From assembly GCA_032433765.1 (NCBI GenBank), contig JAVIAB010000092.1:67674660-67738659 (forward strand): 64,000 nucleotides of DNA, written 5' to 3'. A program made the translations under genes and the position numbers. Origin of the DNA: Megaustenia siamemsis (taxonomy: Eukaryota; Mollusca; Gastropoda; Stylommatophora; Ariophantidae). Below, piece after piece: positions 32,801 to 45,479 of the stretch (position 1 is its first letter; each line of letters opens with the position of its first letter). The notes under the pieces were generated by a model, which saw nothing but the letters and a program-made list of their open reading frames with translations, was not told where the DNA came from and did no database searches.

Positions 32801-35525
32801 ATGTAATTAAACCGCTAATAGTGTTTTTATATCCATGATGGATTTCAACATCCCTAAAATTGTGCGCGTCTTGAATTGTCTCATAGACTTTTGTCATAAA
32901 GTTGTAGGGGACAATGAAAGTTTTATTTCAAGAGAGATAGGGAAAGAGAGATGAAAGCTTTATTACGAGAGAGAGAGAGAGAGGGAGGGAGTGAGTGAGT
33001 GAGTGAGAGGGAGTATGTGTGTGTGTACACGTGCGTGTGTTTTTGGCCTTTCCGTTTTATTTTCATTTGAAAATTAAATAATCCAAACATTTCTTGCTTC
33101 TTCCATGTTTGACCTAAACTGACACTTCGTCAGTTTTGTTGAAGAAAATGCTGGGACGCGCGGTGAAGCGTATTTGGACATGCATCGACTGCAATGAAAC
33201 TGATTATATGAAAGTGGAGATAGAGGAGAAAGAAACAGATAGGGGTAGTTTAGGGGTGGGGGGTATAAAATCGGGTGGAGGAAGCATACCTTGTATCTAA
33301 ATCTAAGAACAAACTTACAGCAATTCGGGCTTTTAATTTGTGTTTACATATTACTAAACTCTAAGAGGAAAGCTACGACACAATGTGCTCAACTAATTAT
33401 GTTCAAAGTGTAAGAGCACAACTACAGCAATTAAGCTAATTAACAACACATTAAACATACGGCATAGCCAAACATCAATGTAGCGCCCCGGGTATGGTCG
33501 GAGCATACACACTCACTCTGTTTCATGAAGTACAGAGTCCAATCCAAATTAAAATGAGACCAGCTATACAAAACATGCATACGCATTTTAATGCGCAGGT
33601 ATACACAGTCGTGGAAAATTCATAATTTAGTTTAATAGCATGACTCCTATCTCATTGGAATTATACGTGAATAAACATGTGTAACTTTGAATCTGTCACA
33701 AAACATCCATACATGATATCGCAAAGATGAATGTCACTCTTGCAAAGAATTTGTTACGCCCACATAATGTATTCTGCTTTAAACCCTGGGGCTGAAAAAG
33801 GTGTCCACCTCTAGTCTAGTCTGGTGACGTTAACTAAATCTAAACGTTATTTTGGCAGCTCCAAGAACTAATCCTAAAATATATCTCAATATTCAATTCG
33901 GAATAATTACCTAGTTTATCCTGTTATAGGAAAGGATATAGAGGTTAACCAAGCAGATCTTCCCGCGACCTTGTTATATGTCTTCCTATTTCAATCTGGT
34001 CCTGGATCGTTCAAGATATGCCTTAAATTGTCCCATTATCTAATTATTGATCTTCCAGGGCTGTCTCAATCCCCGGTAATAGGTTTAACAAGGAATGGAA
34101 GGCTTACAAACGTTGCCCAGCGAATCCATCAACCCAAATATGGCAATGTTGCTGTTGGACCTGGAATATACGCATTAGATATTTCTGGCAGCCTATTTGT
34201 GTTTTCTAAGAAGAATTTGAGAAAGAGAATCTAAGAGGATCCTTCATACGAGCTTTCTCGTTCTCGTTACAATATATGCCAAATAATACACTCATTTAAA
34301 AAAATGTATTCTGTTTAAAAAGATATGCTTTCTTTTTCTGTTGTCTTTCGTCGGATTCATTTTGATATTTTCAATTATTAGTTTCCAAGAGGATGACAAT
34401 CAGGCATACCTCTAGCCAACCATACTACCCGACCGCTTTCAAATGATATGCTATTAACTATCTCCATTGTCTTTCTTCAACCTCGAGCTCCACTAATCGT
34501 ATCATGTTTTGTGGTAACAGCTATGAATTTGCATTGCATACAATGTATGTAGTGAATCGCCTAATTGTCCCCACCCCCAAGATAAAGGACTTAGGATTCA
34601 TATTGAGAGGAGAAAGTTTACAGTATTCCTGGTCTTATATCATGTCCCCACTTATATCATGGTCTCTTCCTTTATCTTTGTTGATCTTTATACAATTCCA
34701 CTCTTTCAGTCACTTGGTGTCACTATGTTTAATGGGATCCTTAAGTCTAATGCATATTAACATTTGTTCTGCCATATATACGTTAATGGGGAGCTCAGTC
34801 ATTATGCTTATAATGTAATCTGTAAGTATGTTTTCTTGTATGCCCAGTTTGTACGAAACAAATATTGTTATTTCGTGAATTCCACGGTCATCAACGTCAC
34901 GGAAATCTTGGTCATATATAGCATTATACAAGCTGCGTTAAGAGATTGATCTTATGGTTTAATTGATGGTCATGGCAATGCAATTGATACACACAAAATT
35001 CTAAGTGCAGTTCAAATGTGGTTATTAGGATGATTGAAAATGTGACCTGTTCTCTACTTGTCAAGATAAATGTCTCTGATAAAAATTTCTTGACAACAAG
35101 AGTGTTCGGTTTGACAATTTAGGCAGGTTTACTTTTTTTTTTTTTTATTATTATTATAGACGTCCGCACCCATAATATACGTGTTTGGATTCATTCGCCT
35201 TGCGAATTATGGCGGAATTTTTTTAGACCAAACGAAAGAACCAAGAATATGAATTAGATGGTAAATGAAACGTATAATGTATTTTATTATTTTTACAAGG
35301 CCACATTTTGTACCCAGATAGCTCAAATATGAGAACCATAATCGGATTAGTATTGAAGAGACGTTGCCTAGAAAGACAATGTTAATAGATTCTTTAACCA
35401 TGATTTATCCTATTTACTGAATATACATCATATCATTCAGCTGCGTCTTCGCTGCCCGGATGTAATAGTAAACAACAAAATATTAATATATTGTGATCTT
35501 CATACACAATAACGCGTACGCGACC
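32801..35525. other. Intergenic, no gene recognised
   Basis: Contains GA-rich and GTGA repeats at about 32935-33030. Open frames at 33971-34234 and 34504-34818 show no family motif, and their composition does not suggest coding. Confidence 0.4.
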
Positions 35526-35530
35526 GCGAG

Positions 35531-35908
35531 TTAACGCTTCTCGGTTCGGAATAGCAGAAGAGGTCTGTCAAAAATTCGCTGAAAATGAAAGCTTGGCCAC
35601 GCCTGCCGTTCATCATTCATGCACTCCTTCAAAGTCCCTTTAGGCCACTGTCGCGAGCTTCGATCGTACTTTTTTGTGACAGTTCGCACATTCGTCCCAA
35701 ATGAATTGTGGGCACTGTTGAAGCATATGAAACATTGCTCACTCTCAGTAATGCCGCATCGAATAGCTGTCTTATCGTAGCACAAGTTCAAAGGAAATGT
35801 AAATGCTCCATGCACATTCTCTGAGACAAATGAAGCTAGCACTTTAAGAAAAAATTGATGCATGAATATGAATACCAATATTTCGTTCAAAATATGTCTT
35901 GTCCACAC
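35531..35908 (-). other. Unrecognised 125-residue open frame
   Basis: A 125-codon frame lies just outside the left end of the mariner. It contains several Cys residues (LCYDKTAIRCGITESEQC) and a basic Trp-containing C-terminal part (KKYDRSSRQWPKG). I do not recognise a family. It may be an exon, part of an older element or chance. Confidence 0.2.
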
Positions 35909-35929
35909 AGTTTTAACTTACTTTAAATA

Positions 35930-37583
35930 CTTAGTGCATTCATATAATAATGCACCACATCGGTTTTCTCAGGAACCGCTAATTCAAAAAGTATGAATTT
36001 GTTTATACAGTATTCAATGATACATCATGTAAACATCGGTATCATTCAACATAATCTCCATCCACTTGTACAGCTTTATGTCAGCGCGAAATAAGTGCAT
36101 GTGTTCCTAGCCTGTAACAGTCTTTGCCCTGATCGTGTAGCCATTTCTTCGTTGCATGAATCATCTTCAAACCTTGTTCCACAGAGGACATCTTTAAGTG
36201 GACTAAAGCGATGGAAATCGGAAAGTGCCAAATCAGGGCTGTATGATGGATGGGGAAGTACAGTCCAATCCAATCTGGTGATTGCTTCCCGTGTTGCCAG
36301 ACGTGTGAGGGCGCGAATTGTCGTGAAGAAGAAGCAGGTCTGCTGGATTCTTGTGCGGTCGAACTCTGCGAAAACGTTGATTGAGTTTTTTCATTGTCTT
36401 AATGTAAGCTTGCGAATTGATTGTCTCTCCTCTTGACATAAAGTCCACAAGAATCACACTTTCAATGTCCCAAAAGACAGTGACCATAACATTCCCAGCT
36501 GAAGGAGATGTCTTGGATTTCAATTTTAGCCAAAAGGTTCTCTTCATAAACATTGAAACGCTCCAACAGTTCAGAAGAAATTGCTTTTCTTTGCAGTCGG
36601 CGCTCATTTGTGAGATTTCTTTGAACCCTTCTTGCACAAACCGTACAGACTCCGAAAGTTTTTATAATTGCATTTGCACTACCAATGCTGACTGACAAAT
36701 TTAAGGCCAATTGTTGATTAGTGATGCGCCTATCAATTCGAATTCAAAACAAACGATGAAATTAGAGGAATCGCCAATAAACCACTAATATCTTCAGTAA
36801 TAAAGAAAAGACGATGGTCATATGTTGGACATGTGATGAGAAGAGATAATAACCGAATAGCAAAGCAAGCCCTCATGTGGGAAACAACAGGTAAGAGGAA
36901 AAGAGGAAGACTCAGAGAGACACTGAGAAGAACATTGATGAGAGAGGCAAGAGCAGCAGGAGTCGGCTCTCTCAATGAGATAGAGCTGCTTGCACAGAAC
37001 AGAGACAAATGGCGAGATTTGATAAAATATCTTTAAAAGAATTGAAAACTGCTAGAACAAAAAATTTAGATAAGAGAAGGAGTATCTTGGTCTACGGCCT
37101 ATGGGCCGGCTACAGCTCGAAAGGTCAATAGATAGATAGATAGATGCGCCTATCAGCAAAAGTAATTACCTCAGCGCATTTCAACATCTCTGCATAGGTG
37201 GCTGTGGCAGGCCATCCACAGCTGGACGATCAAGAAGCTCAGTATCTCCGCTTTCCGATTCTTTTATTCTCTGAACCCAGCGACTTATTGAGCCCATGTC
37301 GACTGGAAAAACTTCCACACACATCACATAGGCGCTTTTGAATGTTCACATCAGTTTTCTTCTCTAAAACGAGACATTTTATAACAATTCGCTGCATATA
37401 ACGCAAGTTGATAACATGCTCCATTTCAACGATTTAGTGTAGTCGTATTATTAGGCCGACTGCAGTGCAATTTGATGCACAGAATCAACACATGCCATAT
37501 TTAAAGTGTCAAAATTGTAATGCTTTTATGTTTATTATTAACTAAGAAAACTGATGTGCTGCATTACTTTTTGAACGCCCTCG
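35930..37583 (-). pseudogene. Broken mariner transposon, split by a LINE
   Basis: A mariner-type DNA transposon whose transposase would cut and paste the element at TA sites. On the minus strand, pieces of the transposase are visible. They include a helix-turn-helix region near 37424-37240, VCARRVQRNLTNERRLQRKAIS near 36650-36585, LLLLHDNSRPHT near 36330 and HPSYSPDLALSDFHRFSPLK near 36255. The last two match the catalytic-domain signatures HDNARPH and HPPYSPDLAPSD. Frameshifts and stops disable it. The ends are imperfect inverted repeats sharing AATGCANCACATCNGTTTTC, flanked by TA at 35928-35929 and 37584-37585. Without the LINE at 36736-37142 and one duplicated target, its length is about 1234 bp, close to usual mariner size. 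Confidence 0.85.
36736..37142 (+). mobile_element. LINE family A, copy 3, nested in mariner
   Basis: A 407-bp 5'-truncated copy. The open frame 36833-37036 encodes MMRRDNNRIAKQALMWE and ends NRDKWRDLIKYL, the extreme C-terminus of this LINE. The 3' end has GCTCGAAAGGTCAATAG followed by GATAGATAGATAG. The 13-bp perfect duplication GATGCGCCTATCA at 36723-36735 and 37143-37155 is mariner sequence. The LINE is on the opposite strand to the transposase. Confidence 0.93.
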
Positions 37584-37585
37584 TA

Positions 37586-38240
37586 TTAATATTTACGACA
37601 ATACTATTGCCTCCCTTCGTAAACTGACCGTGTGACCTCAATTGGGGCAAAACGAAAAGAGAAATATTACTTCTTCTACTTAACAAACAACGATGAATCA
37701 TCTGACACATTTTACAAAAACAGCAAAACGTAAATAGACAAATAAATGAATACCGTGTCATAAAGATATTACCATTCTAACGTGTTACAGAGTAGCAGCT
37801 GTTGCAATGTAAAGGTAAGAGACTGTACGGAATAAGTCCCATGGAGAAACCTAGACGATCGATGCAAAGGATTTAATACAAACGAAAAAAAGAGAGATCT
37901 TGATGAGACGAAGGTTTCTCTTACACTAACAGCGAATACAACAACTGGTGTGTCGAATTCACCCGTTACGAAGTTATCCACCCGCCATCTATAGAAGTAA
38001 GCCTGAGGGTTGAAGGGGAAATCGCTGATAATTCTCAACTGGCGTGACGTTTTCAGTTTTTCAAGCAGGGGAGGTTGTGGGCAGAGTGACGTCAGTCGTC
38101 CTTAGCACATTTTGCTCATGCTAGTAATGGTGTTTTGGGGTTTCCCTTTCATCCATCGGGCTTATTTCTAAGGGTGGCGATTGAAGATATCGAGTCTAAA
38201 CTTCTTATGCAGATAGCCCTCTGTGTATGTGTGCGTGCGT
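37586..38240. other. Intergenic; one exon-like open frame
   Basis: On the minus strand a frame at 38038-37769 reads RIISDFPFNPQAYFYRWRVD near its start. The only upstream start codon is TTG. No family is recognised, so it is noted but not called as a gene. Confidence 0.25.
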
Positions 38241-38242
38241 GC

Positions 38243-38474
38243 GTGATGCTGCGCTGACTAGTGGTTACTAAAGCTGTCCAATTGAGGACATGGGAACGAG
38301 ATCATGCAATCGAGCGGTTCTATGGTTCATCAAACCTTAAATGTGCGACGTATATTTTTTAAAAGGAAAGAAAAACTGCCTGGCACATTACTGACAATAT
38401 TTTCCAAACACTGCGCCGATGGTAAAAAAAATGTTGGCACTAACACCACAATAAACATTGTGCTCGTGGTGTGA
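38243..38474 (+). mobile_element. Ancient full-length SINE copy
   Basis: A heavily diverged but collinear copy of the SINE. It has TAGTGGTTACTAAAGCTG (head), GGTTCATCAAACCTTAAATG and GGCACATTACTGACAATATT (body), then GGCACTAACACCA and TGCTCGTGGTGTGAC in place of the terminal hairpin. Boundaries are approximate. Confidence 0.65.
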
Positions 38475-38922
38475 CAGGATCCCATTCTATGTGGATAAGT
38501 CCAATTCATGTTGGGACACCATTTAAGTCCACTTCTTGTCAACAAAATGTTCTGTTAAATTCATGTTATCACACAATTTTTCGACATTCAAAATATCAGT
38601 CATTTAACTTCCGTGAGCAATTCCATATTATCATTTCTTTCGCAGATATTCTCACCTGTTTATATCAGACAAAACTAGGCTTCAGTATAATTCATCTGTG
38701 CTAGGTACTTACCGTAATGCGTAAGGGCATCTGTATTTCTTGTCCCTGACCTGTATGGCTAGTGCCTGCAAGGTTAGAAGTCCATAAACTGTTTTCACAA
38801 CACCTGACAGCGTTCTGTAGGAAATAAAGGAGAAGTAACACACATTGTCAATAATTCCAGTTAGTTCTTCATATAATGGTATAAGATTAATTGTATTTAA
38901 TCCATCTATGTTCAGGGCCAAT
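38475..38922. other. Intergenic, no gene recognised
   Basis: Nothing recognised. Confidence 0.4.
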
Positions 38923-38934
38923 CACGGTTTTCAT

Positions 38935-40194
38935 CAGCATCATCATAAAGTACCGGGCCTAGTGGCGTAGGTGATCATGTCTCTCCACAACATTCGATCT
39001 CGGCAGCTATTTATCATTTCTGTTGTTGGCCTTCTGCCAAGCCATTCTCTTAAGCTATCTGTTATTTTTTCTCTTTGCTTCCCTCTATCTCTTCGTCCCT
39101 CAATGTTTCCAGTTGTTACAATATATTCAAGTTGTTCTCTTCTCATTACATGGCCAAAAAATGATGATTTTCTCTTCCTAATATTGGAAATTAGCTCTCT
39201 TTTTGCTTTGACCTTTCTCAGAACCTCTTCATTACTCTTCTTAGCTGTCCATGGTATTCTCAATATTCTTCTGTAAAACCACATTTCTACAGACTCCAGT
39301 GATTTTCTTGTGTGTTGTCATATTGTCCATGATTCGCATCCGTATGTTAAGACTGGCTCTACGTAACATTTAAGAACTCTTTTTCTTGTTTCTATTGTCA
39401 AAAATAGATTGCATAGTATTTTCCTCATTTTTTGGAAAGCTGCTTTTGCCTGAGCCATTCTACATCTCACCTTTTTTGTACATCTTCCGTCTGAGGTTAA
39501 CAAAGTTCCCAAATATTTAAATTCATTTACTTGTTTTAATATTGTTCCACTTGTCTTTATTTTGCACTGAGGTGATGTCTTTTTCTTTGTTGTTACCATT
39601 ACCTCTGTCTTTTTGCTATCGAGGCTGAGTCCTTTATTTTTGCTTTCCTTCACTAAAATGTCCAACATTTCTTGTAACTCATGTTCACTCTTAGCGATTA
39701 ATACTGTATCATCAGCATACCTTAGATTATTTATATTATGACCTCCAATTGTTATTCCAGGCATGCCCCTTATAGATCTTAAAATAATCTCACTATAAAT
39801 ATTAAACAAATCTGGTGACAGCACACAACCTTGTCTAACACCCTGTTTTATTTGTTGAAACATTCCCAATTGGTTTCCAGTTCTTATGGTCGCTGTTTGT
39901 TGCCAGTACATGTTCTCTATTATTCTTAGATCTTTGCTGTCTATGTTTATGTTTTCTAAAATGTTGATTATTTCTTGGTGCTTTGCTTTGTCAAATGCCT
40001 TGGTGTAATCTATGAAACATAGGTATAGATCTGTTTTCACCTCTATGGCTCTTTCTACTAAAGATTTTATGATATAAATGGCATTGCTTGTTCCTTTATC
40101 TCTAACAAAACCACACTGTTCATCGCTAAGTTCTGGACTGATTTTGTTTCGCACTCTTCGCATGATGATTCTTAGTAATATCTTAGTCATATGA
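38935..40194 (-). mobile_element. LINE family B, best copy: RT with one stop codon
   Basis: A 1260-bp 5'-truncated non-LTR retrotransposon. Its minus-strand frame runs from the 5' break to a stop at 38943-38945, interrupted only by TGA at 39318-39320. The first 290 residues hold the RT domain: CGFVRDKGTSNAI, FIDYTKAFDK (Asp at about 61), GVRQGCVLSPDLFN (about 117-130) and YADDTVLIA (about 158-166, the catalytic pair). FKYLGTLLTSDGR and EPVLTYGCESWTI follow. After the stop come RRILRIPWTAKKSNEE, FFGHVMRREQLEYIV and a short 3' end with a TGATGATGCTGATG tail. The N-terminal endonuclease is lost by truncation. The perfect 12-bp duplication CACGGTTTTCAT lies at 38923-38934 and 40195-40206. It is probably the youngest LINE here. 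Confidence 0.94.
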
Positions 40195-40206
40195 CACGGT
40201 TTTCAT

Positions 40207-40807
40207 AGACACATAATAATGGTATATCTATAGTAACGGACTTTCAATCAATGCGATATACCCGGTGCACCCAACGTGAGTAGGTTATGCATAAAGAGGC
40301 ATCAAATTTAACAGATATAGTGTTCAGGTCACGCAGATGTTCGTGGCAATGATAGAGCTGAGAAGTTGGTCTCAGGAGAGCCAACGATGAGTTATGATGG
40401 ATATAAACAAGGAAATACGTCTTTAGGTATTGTATCCTGGAAAACAACATGGCTATCAGTGAGTATGAAGTGGTGATTCAATTTGAAATACAGTGCTGAA
40501 ACAAACAGGAATGGCAAAATGCTTGGACGAGCTAAATGTGTGAGTAACCAGAGAGCTGCTGGAACCATCTTTATATACACTTCTTTGTGCGTTGAAATGA
40601 CTCACGACATTGGATTTATTTTGGGGTGCTGTGGTTTTCAAATCCAAGAACAATGAACGATAGCACATCTGCTTGTTATCATCTCAAATTGGTATTTCAA
40701 TTATAATCTTTAAAGTTTTACAGCAGTTGTGGATATCCTGACCTCAGAGCATTCCACTCATTCTTAAAATTTATATTTTATGGAAGTGGCTTCAATTAGC
40801 GTTACCA

Positions 40808-40859
<52 letters not shown>

Positions 40860-42416
40860 GACACACACACACACACACAAAGCACAATTTTTACTTAAAG
40901 TAAATATGTATGTGTCAATGATATTATAGTAGTTAATGCTTGCGCCAAAGGTTGCCCAATCTAAGAGTTTCGAAGGATGGGGCGTGCTATATTCAATTAG
41001 TAACCACAACAGTGATTAAAATTTAAGTTACAGCTTGTTCTAATCAACTTCAATGTTTAATAGAATAAGTATGTATCTATTTTCCCGAAATGGCATCAAT
41101 GAGCAAATCAACGAAATTATCAATGACAAACAACTGCGTCGGCCAATTAAATCGCAAAGCTACGAAAATAACATGACACAGCGCATCCTTATACTCCGCC
41201 AGCTATTTTTTTAAAATGAAATATACTTACCCATTTGTCGTTTACAAAAGGATTGGTATTAATATGCACAATTACATATAGTGCTCGTTTGTTTTATTTA
41301 AAACCTATTAGTTCTAGCCCTCGTTAAAATATCGTCCATCACTTTACCACAGTGGGATTTAACAGCTAGGATAATAGCTATGAAAAATGTGGCTACTTTG
41401 AAAATAATTATCCCATGATTTATGAGAATACAACTATTTTCAAGAAAGTATGTGAATGGAAAGCTGAAAGTCACTAAAAAGATAACTCATGAAAGATGTT
41501 GAAAAATGAATTCAATAAAGTATGGATATTAAACTGAAACATAGTTCTAGATCAGAGAAATAACCGCTGCCGGACATTTAAGGACTTCTCGTGAGTGTCC
41601 AGAATATAAATAACAGAAAACAGTCAAAGTACTAGTATGATATTAAACTAGAATACATCTTGAATTACACAGAGGAAATATTGTATATTTGCTAATATAA
41701 TTAGTCAGATAATTTAGCCATCGTCCAAAGTTGGATTGTGTCCAACATCTGTGTGTGCTTACCAACGATTTCTATACTTTCTCTATTTGAAATATCACAA
41801 TTTTTTTATCTGAAAAAAAAACAACGCGAGTGCTTTTTTCTCTCACTCGCTATCGTTATTTTCCATCTCCCATTTAATGCGCTGTTTTCACAATTACGTC
41901 ATGGCTTTACACAGAAGGTTGCCTATAAAAATTATCTCCTGCGTCTTATGCTTCTTGCTTTGGTAATATATTTTGACACATTTTGAATGTGTTATGTTGT
42001 CCTCCAACAGTAACTCTTTTTTCAAGACCTCTTCATTTGTTCTCATTTCATCCAAGATATATTAATAATGTGAGTAATTTCGTGACTCCACCTACAGTAC
42101 CCAAAAAAATTGAGTTCGTTGTTGTATTGCATTTCTGGATCATCTCTTTAATCTCTTCTTCACTGATCACGCTCACAAAGCAGTGTATAAATATGTAACA
42201 ACGAGTAGTTGCATTACATGCAGCAATGTCGTAGGCGTGTGGAGTATTAAACCTCATGCTATGTTTGTTGATGTACTCAACTGTCAGACATAGGAAAAAC
42301 ATCAACCTTTGTCGGTGATACCTCCATATATAGAATTGTATTGTCTTTGACAAGAAATCATGGAAGGTGTGAAATACATTGCCAGCTATTACAGGATGAC
42401 CTATTAAAGATACCAC
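40207..42416. other. Intergenic; CT and AC microsatellites
   Basis: No gene is recognised. (CT)n at about 40808-40854 is followed by (AC)n at 40861-40878. Other open frames are short and unremarkable. Confidence 0.45.
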
Positions 42417-42428
42417 TACAGCTAACAG

Positions 42429-42693
42429 GAGCCGCGATAGCTCAGTGGTTAGTGATCTGGACTACCACGGACAAGGGGTAGGGTTCGATCCCAACCGACG
42501 GCTTCCGGGTTCACCCAGCCTTAAATGGGTACCGGATTTTTTTCTGGGCAAGTAAAGTAGCACGGGCGTAATACTGACCACATTACCCCAAAAAAATCAT
42601 GTGTTGAAGGTCTGTAAAATATAGGGTCACTAACACCATATTTCCCTATACGCCACTTGGCGTGACGGGGGTACTTTACTTTTTTTTTTTTAT
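42429..42693 (+). mobile_element. tRNA-headed SINE, copy 7
   Basis: Full length and close to the family consensus, with AGCTCAGTGGTTAGTG, GGTTCGATCCC and the terminal hairpin ACGCCACTTGGCGT, followed by a T-rich tail. The perfect 12-bp duplication TACAGCTAACAG is at 42417-42428 and 42694-42705. Confidence 0.95.
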
Positions 42694-42705
42694 TACAGCT
42701 AACAG

Positions 42706-43345
42706 ACGGTTGAAGGAATATTAGTTTTTTTTTTTTTTAGATGCAGAGCGCGATGCGACCGAAACATGTGCTTCAATATCAAATCCTCCAGTTACGGAAG
42801 ACTATGTCGTTATATCCACCGATTGATCTATGCAGGTAATTTGTGATTACTCGGGTGGGATTTCTCTACTTCAATGAATGAAAAGATCATGGTCGAGATG
42901 GGTGGAGCTTACTTGACATGATAACGACCATTAAGCTATTTTCGTGCATCCTCATAGTGGCTCTTAAGAGCGACAATAAAATCATGTATTGCTCTCGATT
43001 CTCACTCCGTCAATGCTTGCAAAGTTTCAAGATGGATTGTTGGGAGATGTTGGGTAGAATGGACAAGATCTCAAACATTTTTTTATCGAATGTACTAGGT
43101 ATAAGGATTTTATGGCAACAAGGGAACTGACAGTGCATGGGTAATATCGCAAGTACCTAAAATGAGAACATCAATTATAGTCAAAAGTTATATACAAAAG
43201 CCACTCAGCGTTCGCCGTGTAGGATTTAAATGCATATCACTATCGATATATATATATAGGCTACAAACTAAAAAAAACACTCTGCATAAAATACATAAAA
43301 ATAAGAGTTACTGGATATCTATTAAGAAAAACTAATGAGTTAAAT
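42706..43345. other. Intergenic, no gene recognised
   Basis: Nothing recognised apart from a T-run at about 42726-42739 and a short TA run near 43245. Confidence 0.4.
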
Positions 43346-43349
43346 GCCT

Positions 43350-43885
43350 GAGTGCATGCGATCAAATTTCTAAATCTGAAATATTAGTAAGGACAACACA
43401 ATCCAAAACAGCAATGGTGAAACTAAAACAAATCTGGAGAGATATGAAAGATATAATTAGACCTAAACTAAATTGCTGCAATTCCGTCACGTCCATCTTC
43501 ATATACACGTAAGAGTCAAAGATCCTGACAGCTGAATTAGAGCCAAAAAATACAAGCACTTCAGATGAGAACTTTTTTTGTATTTTTTTTAAATCTTAGA
43601 TAACATTAAAAAAAAGTGTCCAGCACAGAATACTTAACAGAAATTAGATAATGTGATGATTTTCCTATCAATGTAAAGAAATTAAAATTGAGAGGAAGCG
43701 GTGATATGATATAACACACACGTCATGACTAGCAGAAAACATCGTGCAGTAAACAGTATGAGACAGGATGCAAAGGCAGACAGCGAATGAATTGGAGTGA
43801 GAACATCAGGGGATGGACATATATTGACTTCGTCACAATTACATACTGCAGACATAAAGAGGAAAAGTGGAAAAAATTAGTCACC
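43350..43885 (+). mobile_element. Degenerate LINE 3' relic
   Basis: Broken frames include GRQRMNWSENIRGWTYID and CRHKEEKWKKLVT, matching the C-terminal end pattern of RTE/Jockey-like LINEs (RTNWLDNI..W, then RDREKWRxLV). Limits are uncertain. Confidence 0.45.
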
Positions 43886-43889
43886 TAAC

Positions 43890-45475
43890 GATTCACCGAA
43901 TTATGGGATAGTAACGTGACAAGAATATTATGAAGCTTTAAAGAAATAATCCTACCTAAAAGAAGCCAAACAAACAACTTTGTTAATGAATAATATAATG
44001 ATGAATGTAATGTTGCTGACGCCGACGACGAAACAAGTTTTAAGTGAACATCAGGAGATGTCCACAAGTTGTGCTTGAAATTATATCTCATAAAAAGGAC
44101 GAGAGAAAAATACGGTCAATATTTCGACACGGACATCCGACCTGGTCTGAACAGATTAAATAAACCCGGGTAATTTTTAACACTAACTTTAGAATAAGAA
44201 TGTGTCTCCGTTGAGATAGCTTTGCTCGCGCACATCCTTATTACAATATTTTGGACTTGTAAACATGACAATTAATCCAATCAGGGGATTAGAATGTGAT
44301 TCTCCATCATTTCGCTCCAATGTGAAATGCAATCAACGCCAAAACATAAGAGGTAGTTGCGTCTTTTGTTACATCTGTGCGTGGATAGTTTAGTACTTGC
44401 ATATGTATGAATTTGTGTGTGAGTGCTTGAGAGTCTTCATCAATTTATTCGTCTGATTTCGACCAAAGATTACTCTTCTTCATCGTCCGCCCTTGAAATG
44501 ACGTTAAATGGGTGCAGAAGCGTTGTGTTCACAACAAGCTTCGATAATGTGCACCTATCAAACATCCAACTAGAGTAATGTATTTTTAGGTTTGGAGCTA
44601 TCTTCTCTCTTCGATTCCTAGTTGCTTGATCAGATTCGTCAGTCTGGATATAAGGATATTGTGGGGAGGTGCAGTAAGTTCCTCATCACCTGTTGCCATT
44701 GATTCTGATGCAAGCAGTCAGCTATGTGTCGCTGAACACTTTCAGCTCAGGTGCGCTGGACACCGTGGCCCCCATATCGTTACAATCTTAGTTGAATTGC
44801 GTACAACAAACCAAGTCAATGCAAGAGTAGTTGACTTCAATGATTAATGTATCAGAAATGTCATGCAAACTTGATCAATTATCAGTACTGAGTAAAATGT
44901 CAAACCAGACCTAAGTGACTAGAACAGCGCAATTATAGAACTAAAATAGTTTGCAAAGTGCATTATTCAAAGAATGGAAATTGCATCTGAAATTAGGAAG
45001 AAACAAAACATTACTTGACAATTGCGCGAAATATTGGAAAGCTTTAACTGCAACAGAAATAGCAATGCTACTTAACTGCGAATACACTACAGTATATTTC
45101 TTACCGCAAAATCTGTTTTTTTTAATGTAGATCTGACTACATTGATTGGTCGCGTGAATTATACAAATAAGAATTCAAGAACTGGGAAAAGATAAATGAA
45201 TATGGGTAAAAGTACTATTAATGTAAGAATCTTAGAAATTATGTCTGGAAATTAAATATCAATGAATCAAAATATAAGAATATTTGAAATTAAGTTGCTT
45301 TATAAAAGTGGTGAGTTACATTTCCAAATAAATTACTGCTTTTGAACTCCAAAAACATATTGTACAATTGTTTTTACAATTTCTTATTTTCTTTATTTTT
45401 ATTACAAATTTATAGTAATTAATAAAACAAACTTTTGACTTAACATATATGACATATATTTTGCATAAATTTCAA
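43890..45475. other. Intergenic, no gene recognised
   Basis: No coding signal is recognised. A 73-residue frame at 44626-44847 has no family motif. Confidence 0.4.
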
Positions 45476-45479
45476 TTAG

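Noticed and set aside
33971..34234. 87-residue open frame as a candidate gene
   Set aside because: No domain, signal or splice context. Length is within chance expectation for this composition.
36095..36695. Plus-strand frames of 92-113 residues
   Set aside because: Antisense shadows of the mariner transposase.
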